Part shown: piece by piece, positions 1 to 7,274 of the stretch | Layout of the letters: each line of letters opens with the position of its first letter | Position numbering within the stretch: the stretch's first letter is position 1 | DNA from: an uncultured Pelagibacteraceae bacterium | Lineage (GTDB): Bacteria; Pseudomonadota; Alphaproteobacteria; Pelagibacterales; Pelagibacteraceae | Assembly: GCA_902533075.1 (NCBI GenBank) | Contig: CACAKN010000011.1 | Location: 1-40,642, forward strand | Length of the DNA: 40,642 bases | Direction of reading: 5' to 3' | Notes under the pieces: generated by a model | Databases searched by the model: none | Seen by the model: the letters and a program-made list of their open reading frames with translations, nothing else | Told to the model about the DNA's origin: nothing | Position numbers and translations under genes: made by a program

Positions 1-1010
1 ACTTAAAAAAAGTAGGTCTTTCAGCTTTAGCTGGATCACTTGTAGCTTTTTCAGCTAATGCTGTTGAAGTAACAGTATCTGGTAAGACTGAAGTTACTTA
101 CGCCGGAACAAAAGATGGTGTTAACGGTAACAAATTTGGTGGTGGAAATGCACTTACTTTCTCTGGTTCAGGGGATATGAATGGTATGACTGCTACTTAT
201 ACTGCTGTTATCGGTGATGGTGGACAAGCAAGTTCAAACACATCAGAAACATTTGCTTCTTCTTCACTAATGTTAGACATGGGTGATATGGGAACAGTTG
301 GTTTTGACCAAGGTGTTGGTGAATTTGGTGTTAGTACTATCGATGATAAAATGCCATACGCTTACGAAGAAATCTGGACTTACACAGGTGCTTCAAATGG
401 TTTAAGAGCAGCTGGTGGATCAAACGTATTAGGTTACAAAAATACTTTTGCTGGTTACACTTTATCAGTTGAATTAGATCCAGGTCATTCAGACTCAGCA
501 ACATCTTCTAAAGGTGGATCAGGAGACGGTGGAAACACTGGTGCTGATACTACTCAAAGTGGTTACAACTGGGCACTAACTGGAAGTCCAATGGATGGAA
601 TGAATGTTGGTATCGGTGCTGGTAAAGAAGAAAACCAAATCGCTACTTTAGATGATGAAACTTACGCAACTGGATTCGTTACTTATGCAGTTGGTGGTCT
701 AACTTTAGGTTACCAAATGTCAGAAGGTAATGGTGGTACAGCTGCTGAAACATCTAACAATGTTGAAATCTACGGTGCTTCATTTGCAATTAACGATAAT
801 CTATCGATTTCTGTTAACCAAATGGACAACGAGTTTGATAAAACTGCAGGTACAGCAAACGTAACTGAAGAAACTAGTGGTATTGGAATTTCTTATACTA
901 TGGGTTCAGCTTCATTAAGAATGTTAACTGCTGAAACAGATAACAAAGGTGGTGTTTCAACTGCTAAAGCTGTTGAACACACTGAAATAAGTTTATTACT
1001 TGCATTCTAA
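1..1010 (+). CDS. Outer-membrane porin, 5' end cut off by the window
   Basis: Gram-negative porin-like beta-barrel, probably the main general diffusion channel of the outer membrane. The reading frame is open from base 3; the ATG must lie just upstream of the window. About 335 residues are visible. They begin with a Sec signal peptide (LKKVGLSALAGSLVAFSANA, cleavage after ANA), followed by an alternating strand pattern (VEVTVSGKTEVTY) and Gly/Asn/Asp/Thr-rich loops. The protein ends in phenylalanine after ISLLLAF, the usual BamA-recognised C-terminus of outer-membrane proteins. Codons such as GGT, TAC and AAC are commoner here than in neighbouring genes, which fits high expression, as does the strong terminator just downstream. 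An internal ATG at 177 is not the start, because the signal peptide lies upstream of it. The family call is firm; the transported solutes cannot be told from sequence. Confidence 0.88.
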   Translation, partial: LKKVGLSALAGSLVAFSANAVEVTVSGKTEVTYAGTKDGVNGNKFGGGNALTFSGSGDMNGMTATYTAVIGDGGQASSNTSETFASSSLMLDMGDMGTVGFDQGVGEFGVSTIDDKMPYAYEEIWTYTGASNGLRAAGGSNVLGYKNTFAGYTLSVELDPGHSDSATSSKGGSGDGGNTGADTTQSGYNWALTGSPMDGMNVGIGAGKEENQIATLDDETYATGFVTYAVGGLTLGYQMSEGNGGTAAETSNNVEIYGASFAINDNLSISVNQMDNEFDKTAGTANVTEETSGIGISYTMGSASLRMLTAETDNKGGVSTAKAVEHTEISLLLAF

Positions 1011-1033
1011 TTTAGTAATTAAAATTTAAATTT

Positions 1034-1062
1034 AACGGCCCCTTTTGGGGCCGTTTTTTTTT
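1034..1062 (+). terminator. Intrinsic terminator of the porin gene
   Basis: A perfect 9-bp stem (AACGGCCCC / GGGGCCGTT) with a TTTT loop is followed by a run of nine T, 24 bases after the porin stop codon. It is the most G+C-rich hairpin in the window. The convergent sulfotransferase gene ends at 1067, so the stem may also act on that strand, but the T-tract is weaker there. Confidence 0.92.
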
Positions 1063-1066
1063 GTAC

Positions 1067-2575
1067 TTATAAATTTGTAAATAGATTTCCAGATATTTCT
1101 TTAAATTTTTCAAATGAATTTATGGATGAAGAATAAATTTTTTTTCTAGCCTGATTTACACTAAGAGTCTTTATTGTTGTTTTATTATTATAAAATTCAA
1201 GACAATTTTTATCCCATTCAAGATCACAATAACTTATGAGTTTTTTTATCTCATCTTCTGTTTTATTAACAATTTTTTCATATTCAACATTATAAATGAA
1301 TTTAGGCAACTTATTTTGCCAATAACCTATCATATCCTCATAGATTTTATAAAAATCAACAAGTTCATTTTCATCGTAGCACCATGCACCTTCATAATCA
1401 AAAAGATTCTTGTAAATTGAAAAACAGTTGTCATGGGGGTTTCTAAAACAATTGATTACTTTAGCTTCTGGAAAGGATAATTTAATAAAACCTATCCAAA
1501 GAAAATTCAGAAGTGTTTTATCAACATATTTTTCTTCATCAATTTTAAAATTTGATATTAGATTACTATATTTTTTTTTTATATAAATGTGACTAAAATT
1601 ATGTTTATAAAGTTCATTTTCTGAAATTCTATTAAAAAAATTAATTTCACCTAAACCTTTAACCTTTTTATGTGATGAGATAATTTGTTCTATTAATGTT
1701 GTTCCTGACCTGGGCATCCCAAGAATAAAGATTGGTTTTAATTTATTATCTCCAAGATTATTTTTTTTTGGTCTATATTCCTCAAATTTCTTCTTAATAG
1801 CTTTAATAAGAGTATGATCTTTTTTAATTGTATAGTTTAAGCTTTCTCTTTTTAGTTTATTTCCTAATTTTATGTATTTGTAAGCATTACTAAAGTTCCC
1901 AAGATCTTCATAAGCTTTTCCTATTCCAAAATACAAATAAATTTTTTCCTGATTATCTAATTTTAAATTTTCTAATTTTTGCAACATCTTATTTAGATGA
2001 TCTTTTTCATTATTATAATTTGTCAGCACACTAATCATTTTATCAGAACGGGTAAATTCTGGTTTTAAAGTATTTATTATTTCTAGATGTTCCTTGGCTT
2101 TTTTGAAATTTCCCAAACTCTGGTACGTAATTGCTAAATTAAGATGAACTGGTATTAGTTTATTATTTATTTTAAGAGCTTTTTTTAATAATTCCAAAGC
2201 TTCAATGTTATTATTAAGTGTAAATTCAAGGTTACCATAATTTAGGAGAGCACTTCCATTATTAGGATCTTTTTTTAAAACAATTACATATAATTCTTTT
2301 GCTCTTTTAAAATCAAATTTATATTTAAAATTATTTGCTAAATTATTTAATACACTTAAATTTTCAGGATTTATTTGATGAGCTAAATTTAAAATCTTTT
2401 CAGCACTATCAAATTTAGATTTTTTTTGATTAGCTAAACCCAACAAATTTAAAATGAAATCTGATTCTGGATTCTTCTTTAAAAAAATTTCAGATAATTC
2501 AATTACTTTGTCATAATCCCCATAATTATAGAAATTAATTATTTTTTGAATTTTTGATTTAATTTCTTTTGTCAT
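1067..2575 (-). CDS. TPR-repeat sulfotransferase family protein
   Basis: The protein has about 502 residues. The N-terminal half is a chain of tetratricopeptide-like repeats (for example NLLGLANQKKSKFDSAEKIL and NLAITYQSLGNFKKAKEHLE), expected to bind partner proteins. The C-terminal part, from about residue 280, is a sulfotransferase domain: the 5'-phosphosulfate-binding loop FILGMPRSGTTLIEQ lies near residue 285, and a second conserved stretch, VINCFRNPHDNC, probably binds the 3' phosphate of PAPS. The substrate is unknown; TPR-sulfotransferases of this form modify proteins or envelope glycans in other bacteria. An upstream in-frame ATG at 2611 would lengthen the overlap with the ThiE-like gene, so I prefer the ATG at 2575 (MTKEIKSK), which overlaps the preceding stop by 17 bases and suggests coupled translation. 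It lies tail-to-tail with the porin. Confidence 0.85.
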   Translation of the reverse strand: MTKEIKSKIQKIINFYNYGDYDKVIELSEIFLKKNPESDFILNLLGLANQKKSKFDSAEKILNLAHQINPENLSVLNNLANNFKYKFDFKRAKELYVIVLKKDPNNGSALLNYGNLEFTLNNNIEALELLKKALKINNKLIPVHLNLAITYQSLGNFKKAKEHLEIINTLKPEFTRSDKMISVLTNYNNEKDHLNKMLQKLENLKLDNQEKIYLYFGIGKAYEDLGNFSNAYKYIKLGNKLKRESLNYTIKKDHTLIKAIKKKFEEYRPKKNNLGDNKLKPIFILGMPRSGTTLIEQIISSHKKVKGLGEINFFNRISENELYKHNFSHIYIKKKYSNLISNFKIDEEKYVDKTLLNFLWIGFIKLSFPEAKVINCFRNPHDNCFSIYKNLFDYEGAWCYDENELVDFYKIYEDMIGYWQNKLPKFIYNVEYEKIVNKTEDEIKKLISYCDLEWDKNCLEFYNNKTTIKTLSVNQARKKIYSSSINSFEKFKEISGNLFTNL

Positions 2576-3107
2576 ATATTTTTTTAAAAAAAGAAATTGC
2601 CGCAAACCCATGGCAATTTATCAAATTTAATTTTTTAAGATTTGATATATTAATACCACCTAAAGCTATTACTTTTTTATTTGTATAATTTGAGAGTAAG
2701 TTAAATTTCATTAAATCTAAATATTCCTTTTTCTTTTTTGTTCTAAATATCGGTGATAAAAAAATTTTAGTTACTCCTTGTTTCTCTTTAATTTTTATTT
2801 CTTTAAAGTTATGAGCTGAGCCAACTATATCTAAATTTTTTTCTCTAAAATACTTTATTTTTAAATCTTTATTAAATGAAGGAATGTAAACACCATCTAA
2901 TTTTAGTTTAGACGCTAATTTAACATTACCCGCTAAATAGAATTTTTTGTGATTTATTTTACAGAAATTTTTAATGTCTCTAATCAATTTTTCCTGAGTA
3001 TTTTTTTTATAATTACGATAAATAATGATTATTTTTTTATCTAAATTCAAAATTTCTTTTCTGTTAAAATCTTCTATAAAATAGTAAATATAATCGAAAT
3101 GGAACAT
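2559..3107 (-). CDS. ThiE/TenI-like TIM-barrel protein (thiamine phosphate synthase family)
   Basis: This 182-residue protein resembles the thiamine monophosphate synthase/TenI barrel. Family-like segments in order are KLDGVYIPS (in place of the GVHLG strand), DIVGSAHNFKEI, TKIFLSPIFRTKKK (in place of the GP-F-T-TK phosphate loop) and KVIALGGINISNLKKL. The early Q-x-R-x-K motif that binds the pyrimidine diphosphate in true ThiE is not visible, and the protein is shorter than typical ThiE. It may therefore be a TenI-like or altered enzyme rather than a working synthase; I infer the family, not the reaction. Its ATG lies inside the first codons of the divergent yggS gene (9-base overlap), and its 3' end overlaps the sulfotransferase start, so the two minus-strand genes probably form an operon. 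Confidence 0.7.
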   Translation of the reverse strand: MFHFDYIYYFIEDFNRKEILNLDKKIIIIYRNYKKNTQEKLIRDIKNFCKINHKKFYLAGNVKLASKLKLDGVYIPSFNKDLKIKYFREKNLDIVGSAHNFKEIKIKEKQGVTKIFLSPIFRTKKKKEYLDLMKFNLLSNYTNKKVIALGGINISNLKKLNLINCHGFAAISFFKKIYDKRN

Positions 3108-3746
3108 TATACTGTAAATAATCTAAAAAAAATTAAAAATGAAGTACAATTTAAAAATAAAAATATTACAATAATTGCTGTTTCTAAAACTTTCACTGAA
3201 GAAAAAATTTTACCATTAATTGATCATGGGCAAAAGCATTTTGGTGAAAATAAGGTTCAAGAGGCAATTGAAAAATGGACAAAATTGAAGGCTTTTAATA
3301 AACAAATTAAGCTTCATTTGATCGGAAAGTTGCAATCAAATAAAGTAAAAAATATCTTACCGTTATTTGATTATATTCATTCCTTAGATAATTTAAAGTT
3401 AGCTGAAAAAATTTCTAAAGAACAAGATAAAAAAAATTTTAAGCCTAAACTTTTTGTCCAAGTGAATATTGGAAATGAAGATCAAAAAAATGGAATTCAA
3501 GAAGAAGAATTAAGTAATTTTATAAAAGTTTGTAAAAATTCTTTTAATTTAGATATAATTGGCCTCATGTGTATACCACCCAACGACGATAATCATAAAA
3601 TTTATTTTTCAAAAATGAGAGTGTTAAACGAAAAATATGGATTTAAAGATTTAAGTATGGGAATGTCAAATGATTATTTAGATGCCATAGATTATCAAGC
3701 AACATATATAAGAGTGGGTTCTAAAATTTTTGGTGAAAGAAATTAA
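3099..3746 (+). CDS. yggS: YggS-family PLP homeostasis protein
   Basis: This 215-residue pyridoxal-phosphate-binding protein of the YggS/PROSC (PLPBP) family is thought to buffer free PLP in the cytoplasm and has no known catalytic activity. The PLP-binding lysine is Lys30 in ITIIAVSK. Other family motifs are HFGENKVQEA, LHLIGKLQSNKVK, FVQVNIGNEDQKNG, LDIIGLMCIPP, LSMGMSNDY and YIRVGSKIFGERN, in the right order across the whole length, so the gene is complete. The start codon overlaps the start of the divergent ThiE-like gene by 9 bases, so each gene needs control sequences inside the other. A TATAAT box lies 5 bases before the ATG. The 3' end overlaps the convergent transpeptidase gene by 4 bases. 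Confidence 0.93.
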   Translation: MEHYTVNNLKKIKNEVQFKNKNITIIAVSKTFTEEKILPLIDHGQKHFGENKVQEAIEKWTKLKAFNKQIKLHLIGKLQSNKVKNILPLFDYIHSLDNLKLAEKISKEQDKKNFKPKLFVQVNIGNEDQKNGIQEEELSNFIKVCKNSFNLDIIGLMCIPPNDDNHKIYFSKMRVLNEKYGFKDLSMGMSNDYLDAIDYQATYIRVGSKIFGERN

Positions 3747-4234
3747 ATTATTTCAATTTTGGTATTTTTGTTAATAAGTTTTATTAAAACAAGTAAGTCG
3801 CTTTTTTTTAAAGCCACACATCCTAATGTTCCTTTAAAATTTTTTGTACAGTGAATAAATATTGCGCTGCCTTTTTTTTTTATCGGATTAATAAAATTAT
3901 ATTTTATTAATAAAACAAAATCATATTTTTTATCTTTTCTGTGCATTCTTTCATGTTTTATATTTTCTTTAATTTTTATTAATTTGTTATATTTTGAATT
4001 TTTAATATCATTACACCAACCCATATTCTTTTTTATATCAATTAATTTTATTTTAGATAATGGCTTTTTATTTCTGTCACTCCTATAAAATATTGGTCCT
4101 AGAGAAAAAATACCTCTTGGAGTCTTTTTATCCCCCTCAATCTTTTTTTTTGTAATCCCTTTTTTTCCAACACAACACCTAAATTGAAATTCGTCAAAAA
4201 TAAGTGTATTATTATTTTTTAAAATAATATTCAT
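3743..4234 (-). CDS. Small L,D-transpeptidase-like (YkuD-type) protein
   Basis: The 163 residues match the short YkuD-like L,D-transpeptidase family (the COG3786 type). GDKKTPRGIFSLGP lies near residues 35-47. The catalytic region is IFIHCTKNFKGTLGCVAL, with His128 and a candidate nucleophile Cys139 in the conserved G-C context. Enzymes of this fold form 3-3 peptidoglycan cross-links or attach proteins to peptidoglycan in the periplasm. No clear signal peptide is visible (the N-terminus is MNIILKNNNTLIF), so export is uncertain. It sits between yggS, with which it overlaps tail-to-tail, and the divergent regulator gene, whose start is 13 bases away; the two must share one very short promoter region. 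Function is by family only. Confidence 0.78.
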   Translation of the reverse strand: MNIILKNNNTLIFDEFQFRCCVGKKGITKKKIEGDKKTPRGIFSLGPIFYRSDRNKKPLSKIKLIDIKKNMGWCNDIKNSKYNKLIKIKENIKHERMHRKDKKYDFVLLIKYNFINPIKKKGSAIFIHCTKNFKGTLGCVALKKSDLLVLIKLINKNTKIEII

Positions 4235-4247
4235 TTGTTTATTATAT

Positions 4248-4808
4248 ATGATTTCAAAAAAAATAATAATTTATGAACATGATGTTTTATTTGAAATTTT
4301 GGATGAAATTAAAGAGAAACTGAGTTTTGATATAATCAAAGCAAACAAAAAAGATTTTGAAAATATTAAAAAAAAATTAAAAACAAATTTTTTAGTTGTT
4401 AGTGCTACCCAAAAAGATCAAGAAAACTGTATTATAATTAAAGAATTTCCTTTTAAAATAAAAAAACTTATTCAAACTATTAATATCAATTTATTAAAAA
4501 CAGAATTTAGTGATAAGTCTAATGTTGATGTTGGCTCATATAAACTAAATCTAAATTCCAGAGAAATTATTAAAAATAATACAATTTTAGAGCTCACTGA
4601 ACGTGAAGTAAGTCTCATCAATTTTATAAATAAATCCAAAAGGCCAATTAAAATTGATGAACTTCAAAAAAAGGTTTGGGATTATTCAAATGAATTAGAA
4701 ACACACACAGTAGAAACACACATTTATAGATTGAGAAAAAAGATAAAAGAAAAATTTAATGATGGAAATTTTATTATAAGTTCCAAAAAAGGGTATATAA
4801 TAAATTGA
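4248..4808 (+). CDS. OmpR/PhoB-type transcriptional regulator with degenerate receiver domain
   Basis: The 186-residue protein ends in a winged-helix Trans_reg_C domain (about residues 95-186), with ILELTEREVSLINFI, IDELQKKVWDY, THTVETHIYRLRKKIKEKF (recognition helix) and ISSKKGYIIN, typical of OmpR/PhoB response regulators. The N-terminal 85 residues have the size of a receiver domain and keep a KEFPFKIKKLIQTI segment like the KPF region. The phosphoacceptor position appears as Ser/Thr in FLVVSATQKD, and the usual early acidic pair is absent. It is thus probably a phosphorylation-independent or orphan regulator; no histidine kinase is nearby. Its TGA overlaps the TTG start of the ArfA-like gene, so both are co-translated. 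Its targets are unknown. Confidence 0.8.
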   Translation: MISKKIIIYEHDVLFEILDEIKEKLSFDIIKANKKDFENIKKKLKTNFLVVSATQKDQENCIIIKEFPFKIKKLIQTININLLKTEFSDKSNVDVGSYKLNLNSREIIKNNTILELTEREVSLINFINKSKRPIKIDELQKKVWDYSNELETHTVETHIYRLRKKIKEKFNDGNFIISSKKGYIIN

Positions 4809-4924
4809 AAAAAAAAAATTTAATTGCAAAAGATTTATTTAGTAAAAAATATAAGCCTAGAGTTGTAAAACCAAAAAAAGGAAAAGGTAGTTTTAAAAGA
4901 CAAACCAAAATTATTAAAGTCTAG
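4805..4924 (+). CDS. arfA: ArfA-like alternative ribosome-rescue factor (39 residues)
   Basis: This short frame starts at a TTG that shares bases with the TGA of the preceding regulator (TTGA junction). It encodes 39 residues, including DLFSKKYKPRVVKPKKGKGS followed by FKRQTK. The basic core V-x-K-x-KKGKGS-[FY]-x-R (residues 20-32) is the signature of ArfA, which enters the empty mRNA channel of ribosomes stalled on non-stop mRNA and recruits release factor 2. The protein lacks the hydrophobic C-terminal tail encoded by full-length E. coli arfA, which is removed in its active form anyway. The last 11 bases overlap the 3' end of the convergent kinase gene. The assignment rests on one short motif but the match is specific; the start codon is less sure than the frame. 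Confidence 0.75.
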   Translation: MKKKNLIAKDLFSKKYKPRVVKPKKGKGSFKRQTKIIKV

Positions 4925-5843
4925 CCCCAATTTGTTGAATTACTTTTGCTGACATTTCCGTTCCTTTTTTAAGACAATCCTCTTGAGAAAAATTATTTAA
5001 ATAACCATGTAAGTATCCACTTGCAAACAAATCTCCCGCACCTGTCAAATCAGTTATTTTAAGATTTTTTTTTGACTCAATTTCAAATATTTTATTACCG
5101 GTAACTGAGATAGCTCCTTTTTCTCCTCTAGTTATAACTAAAATTTTATTAATTTCTTTAGCGAATGTAATGACTTCATCAAAATTTTTTGCGTCAATTA
5201 AAGACATTATTTCTTCTTCATTCGCAAAAGTTATATCTAATTTGTTTTTTACTAAATTTAAGAAATTAGACTTATGTCTATCTACACAAAATTTATCAGA
5301 TAAAGACATAGATACTTTTTTTGCATAACTTATAGCCTTATCAAAAGCCTTTTTTGGTTCACCTTCATCCCATAAATAACCTTCTAAAAAAATCATTTCA
5401 CTATTTTTAACAGCATTTTGATCCACATCTTTTTCATTTATTTTTCCAGCTATTCCTAAAAATGTGCACATAGTTCTCTCTGAGTCTGGAGTGACTAAAA
5501 TCAAGCAAGTTCCTGTAGATATAGGCTCTTTTTTTTTGGTATAAATATAATTAACATTTTCTTTTTTAAGTCCTATTTCATATTTTTCACCAAATTTATC
5601 ATCTGAGATTTTTCCAATAAAACCTACTTTGTTGCCTAGTTGGGACAAACCAACAATTGAGTTCGCTACAGATCCACCTGAGACTGTCTTTTCAATTTTT
5701 AAATTTGATAATAGTTTCTTAAATTCATTTTCATCAAATATTAATTTCATATTACCTTTTGATAAATTATTTTGAGATATAAAATTTTCATCAACTTTAC
5801 AAATTACATCAACTATTGCATTACCAATTCCCAAAATTTTCAT
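4914..5843 (-). CDS. PfkB-family adenosine/ribokinase-like sugar kinase
   Basis: This complete 309-residue cytoplasmic kinase of the PfkB fold probably phosphorylates adenosine or a related nucleoside. The N-terminal ILGIGNAIVDVI segment, the SGGSVANSI glycine pair (residues 56-63) and the C-terminal anion-hole and catalytic motif DLTGAGDLFASGYLHG (Asp271 as base) are all present. The N-terminal part, with NAIVD and the later GKISDDKFG, is of the adenosine kinase type common in alphaproteobacteria, but ribokinase, fructokinase or inosine kinase activity cannot be excluded. It is the last gene of the grpE-to-kinase run; its ATG lies one base after the nth stop codon. Its 3' end overlaps the ArfA-like gene on the opposite strand. 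Confidence 0.85.
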   Translation of the reverse strand: MKILGIGNAIVDVICKVDENFISQNNLSKGNMKLIFDENEFKKLLSNLKIEKTVSGGSVANSIVGLSQLGNKVGFIGKISDDKFGEKYEIGLKKENVNYIYTKKKEPISTGTCLILVTPDSERTMCTFLGIAGKINEKDVDQNAVKNSEMIFLEGYLWDEGEPKKAFDKAISYAKKVSMSLSDKFCVDRHKSNFLNLVKNKLDITFANEEEIMSLIDAKNFDEVITFAKEINKILVITRGEKGAISVTGNKIFEIESKKNLKITDLTGAGDLFASGYLHGYLNNFSQEDCLKKGTEMSAKVIQQIGARL

Positions 5844-5844
5844 A

Positions 5845-6498
5845 TTACGCTTTACTGGTCTTAATAGGTTTTTTTCTTCCAGGATAGCAAGTAGTACAAA
5901 TTTTACAAGTTATTCCAAAGCAACCTCGGGCCTTGCAAAATTCTCTTCCATAATAAATTATTTGAAGATGTAACTTATTCCATTTATTTTTAGGAAATAA
6001 TCTTTTTAAATCTTTTTCAGTTTGAATAACATTTTTTCCATTTGTTAAACCCCATCTTTGGGCTAGCCTATGTATGTGTGTATCAATCGGAAAAGCAGGA
6101 TGGCCAAATCCTTGTGACATTACTACACTCGCAGTTTTATGACCAACCCCGGGGAGTTTTTCTAATTCTTCAAAAGTTTTTGGCACTTTACCATTATGGT
6201 TTTTAATTAATAATTTGGAGAGATTATAAATACTTTTTGCTTTAATTCTAAAAATACCAATTTTCTTTATTAAACTTTCAATTTTTTTTCTTCCTAATTT
6301 TTTAAAGTGAATAGGTTTATAATATTTTGGATAAATACTTTTTGTAACATTATTTACATTAACATCTGTACACTGGGCTGAAAGTAGAACCGAAATAAGT
6401 AAAGTAAAAACATTTTTACTTCTCAACGGTACAGAAATTTTTGGATATGTTTTATCTAAGATTTTTACAATTATTCTAGCACGTTGAATTTCATTCAT
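5845..6498 (-). CDS. nth: Endonuclease III (DNA glycosylase/AP lyase)
   Basis: This 217-residue base-excision repair enzyme removes oxidised pyrimidines and cleaves AP sites. The helix-hairpin-helix LPGVGHKTA (115-123) carries the catalytic Lys121, and PIDTHIHRLAQRWGL carries the catalytic Asp139, equivalent to E. coli Lys120 and Asp138. The C-terminal iron-sulfur loop has cysteines at 188, 193, 198, 201 and 204, a spacing that differs from the usual C-x6-C-x2-C-x5-C but still offers four ligands. The start ATG shares a base with the dapB stop (TAATG), so the two genes are translationally coupled. The family call is firm. Confidence 0.95.
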   Translation of the reverse strand: MNEIQRARIIVKILDKTYPKISVPLRSKNVFTLLISVLLSAQCTDVNVNNVTKSIYPKYYKPIHFKKLGRKKIESLIKKIGIFRIKAKSIYNLSKLLIKNHNGKVPKTFEELEKLPGVGHKTASVVMSQGFGHPAFPIDTHIHRLAQRWGLTNGKNVIQTEKDLKRLFPKNKWNKLHLQIIYYGREFCKARGCFGITCKICTTCYPGRKKPIKTSKA

Positions 6499-7274
6499 TA
6501 TTTGAAATTCATTAGATCTCTCATTGAATAAAGACCAGGCCTTTTAGTCATTAGCCATTTCGCAGCTAATAAAGCTCCCTCTGAATATAGAGCTCTATCG
6601 AAAGCCTCATGATTTAAAGTGATTATTTCCTTTCCACTTGAAAATTTTACCTCGTGTTCACCAATTATTTCTCCTTTTCTTATTGAATTGAAATTAATTT
6701 TATTTCCATAAGGAAAAGTTTTTTTATTAAGAAATTTTTTTCCTAATAAATTATAAAAATTTTTATTTTTACCTACGGCTATACCTCGTCCTAACATCAA
6801 AGCTGTCCCAGAGGGATAATCTTTTTTATGCTTATGATGAACTTCGTAGACTTTACTTAAAAATTTTTTTCCTAAAGAGTTAGAGGCAATTTCGGTTAAA
6901 TACATAAGAAGGTTAATACCCAAACTCATATTTCCTGCTTTTAAAATTGGTATTTTTTTTGAAAATTTTTTGATTAATTTTTCCTCATTTTTAGTAAATC
7001 CAGTAGTTCCAATAACTACTCTCTTTTTTAATTTTGATGCAATTTTTAATATCTGAAAGGTACATTTTGGAGTCGTAAAATCTATTATTAAGCTCACATT
7101 TTTAAAAGCATGTTCTGTATTCAAATTAATTTTAATACCACTTATTTTTTTGTTTATTCTTTTATTTTCTGTAAGGGTGACCAATTTAAAGTTTTTATCT
7201 ATTTTAGCAGATTTAATTATATGTTGTCCCATTCGACCCATACATCCAGTTACAGCTAAATTTATTTTTTTCAT
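6498..7274 (-). CDS. dapB: 4-hydroxy-tetrahydrodipicolinate reductase
   Basis: This 258-residue enzyme of the diaminopimelate/lysine pathway reduces hydroxytetrahydrodipicolinate with NAD(P)H in the cytoplasm. The Rossmann loop LAVTGCMGRMGQ (7-17), IDFTTP, VVIGTTGF and the active-site segment EVHHKHKKDYPSGTA (His146/His147, Lys150) are all in place. An open frame extends upstream to 7457 but has no family similarity and overlaps dnaJ. The true start is the ATG at 7274 (MKKINLAVTG), which overlaps the TAA of the small membrane protein gene as TAATG. The next gene, nth, is coupled in the same way. Confidence 0.96.
   Translation of the reverse strand: MKKINLAVTGCMGRMGQHIIKSAKIDKNFKLVTLTENKRINKKISGIKINLNTEHAFKNVSLIIDFTTPKCTFQILKIASKLKKRVVIGTTGFTKNEEKLIKKFSKKIPILKAGNMSLGINLLMYLTEIASNSLGKKFLSKVYEVHHKHKKDYPSGTALMLGRGIAVGKNKNFYNLLGKKFLNKKTFPYGNKINFNSIRKGEIIGEHEVKFSSGKEIITLNHEAFDRALYSEGALLAAKWLMTKRPGLYSMRDLMNFK

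Noticed and set aside
177..1010. Porin gene starting at the ATG at 177
   Set aside because: The same frame is open back to base 3 and encodes a signal peptide and first beta strand, so the true start lies outside the window.
1067..2611. Sulfotransferase start at 2611
   Set aside because: It only adds a 12-residue extension deeper into the upstream gene; the ATG at 2575 gives a short overlap as seen elsewhere.
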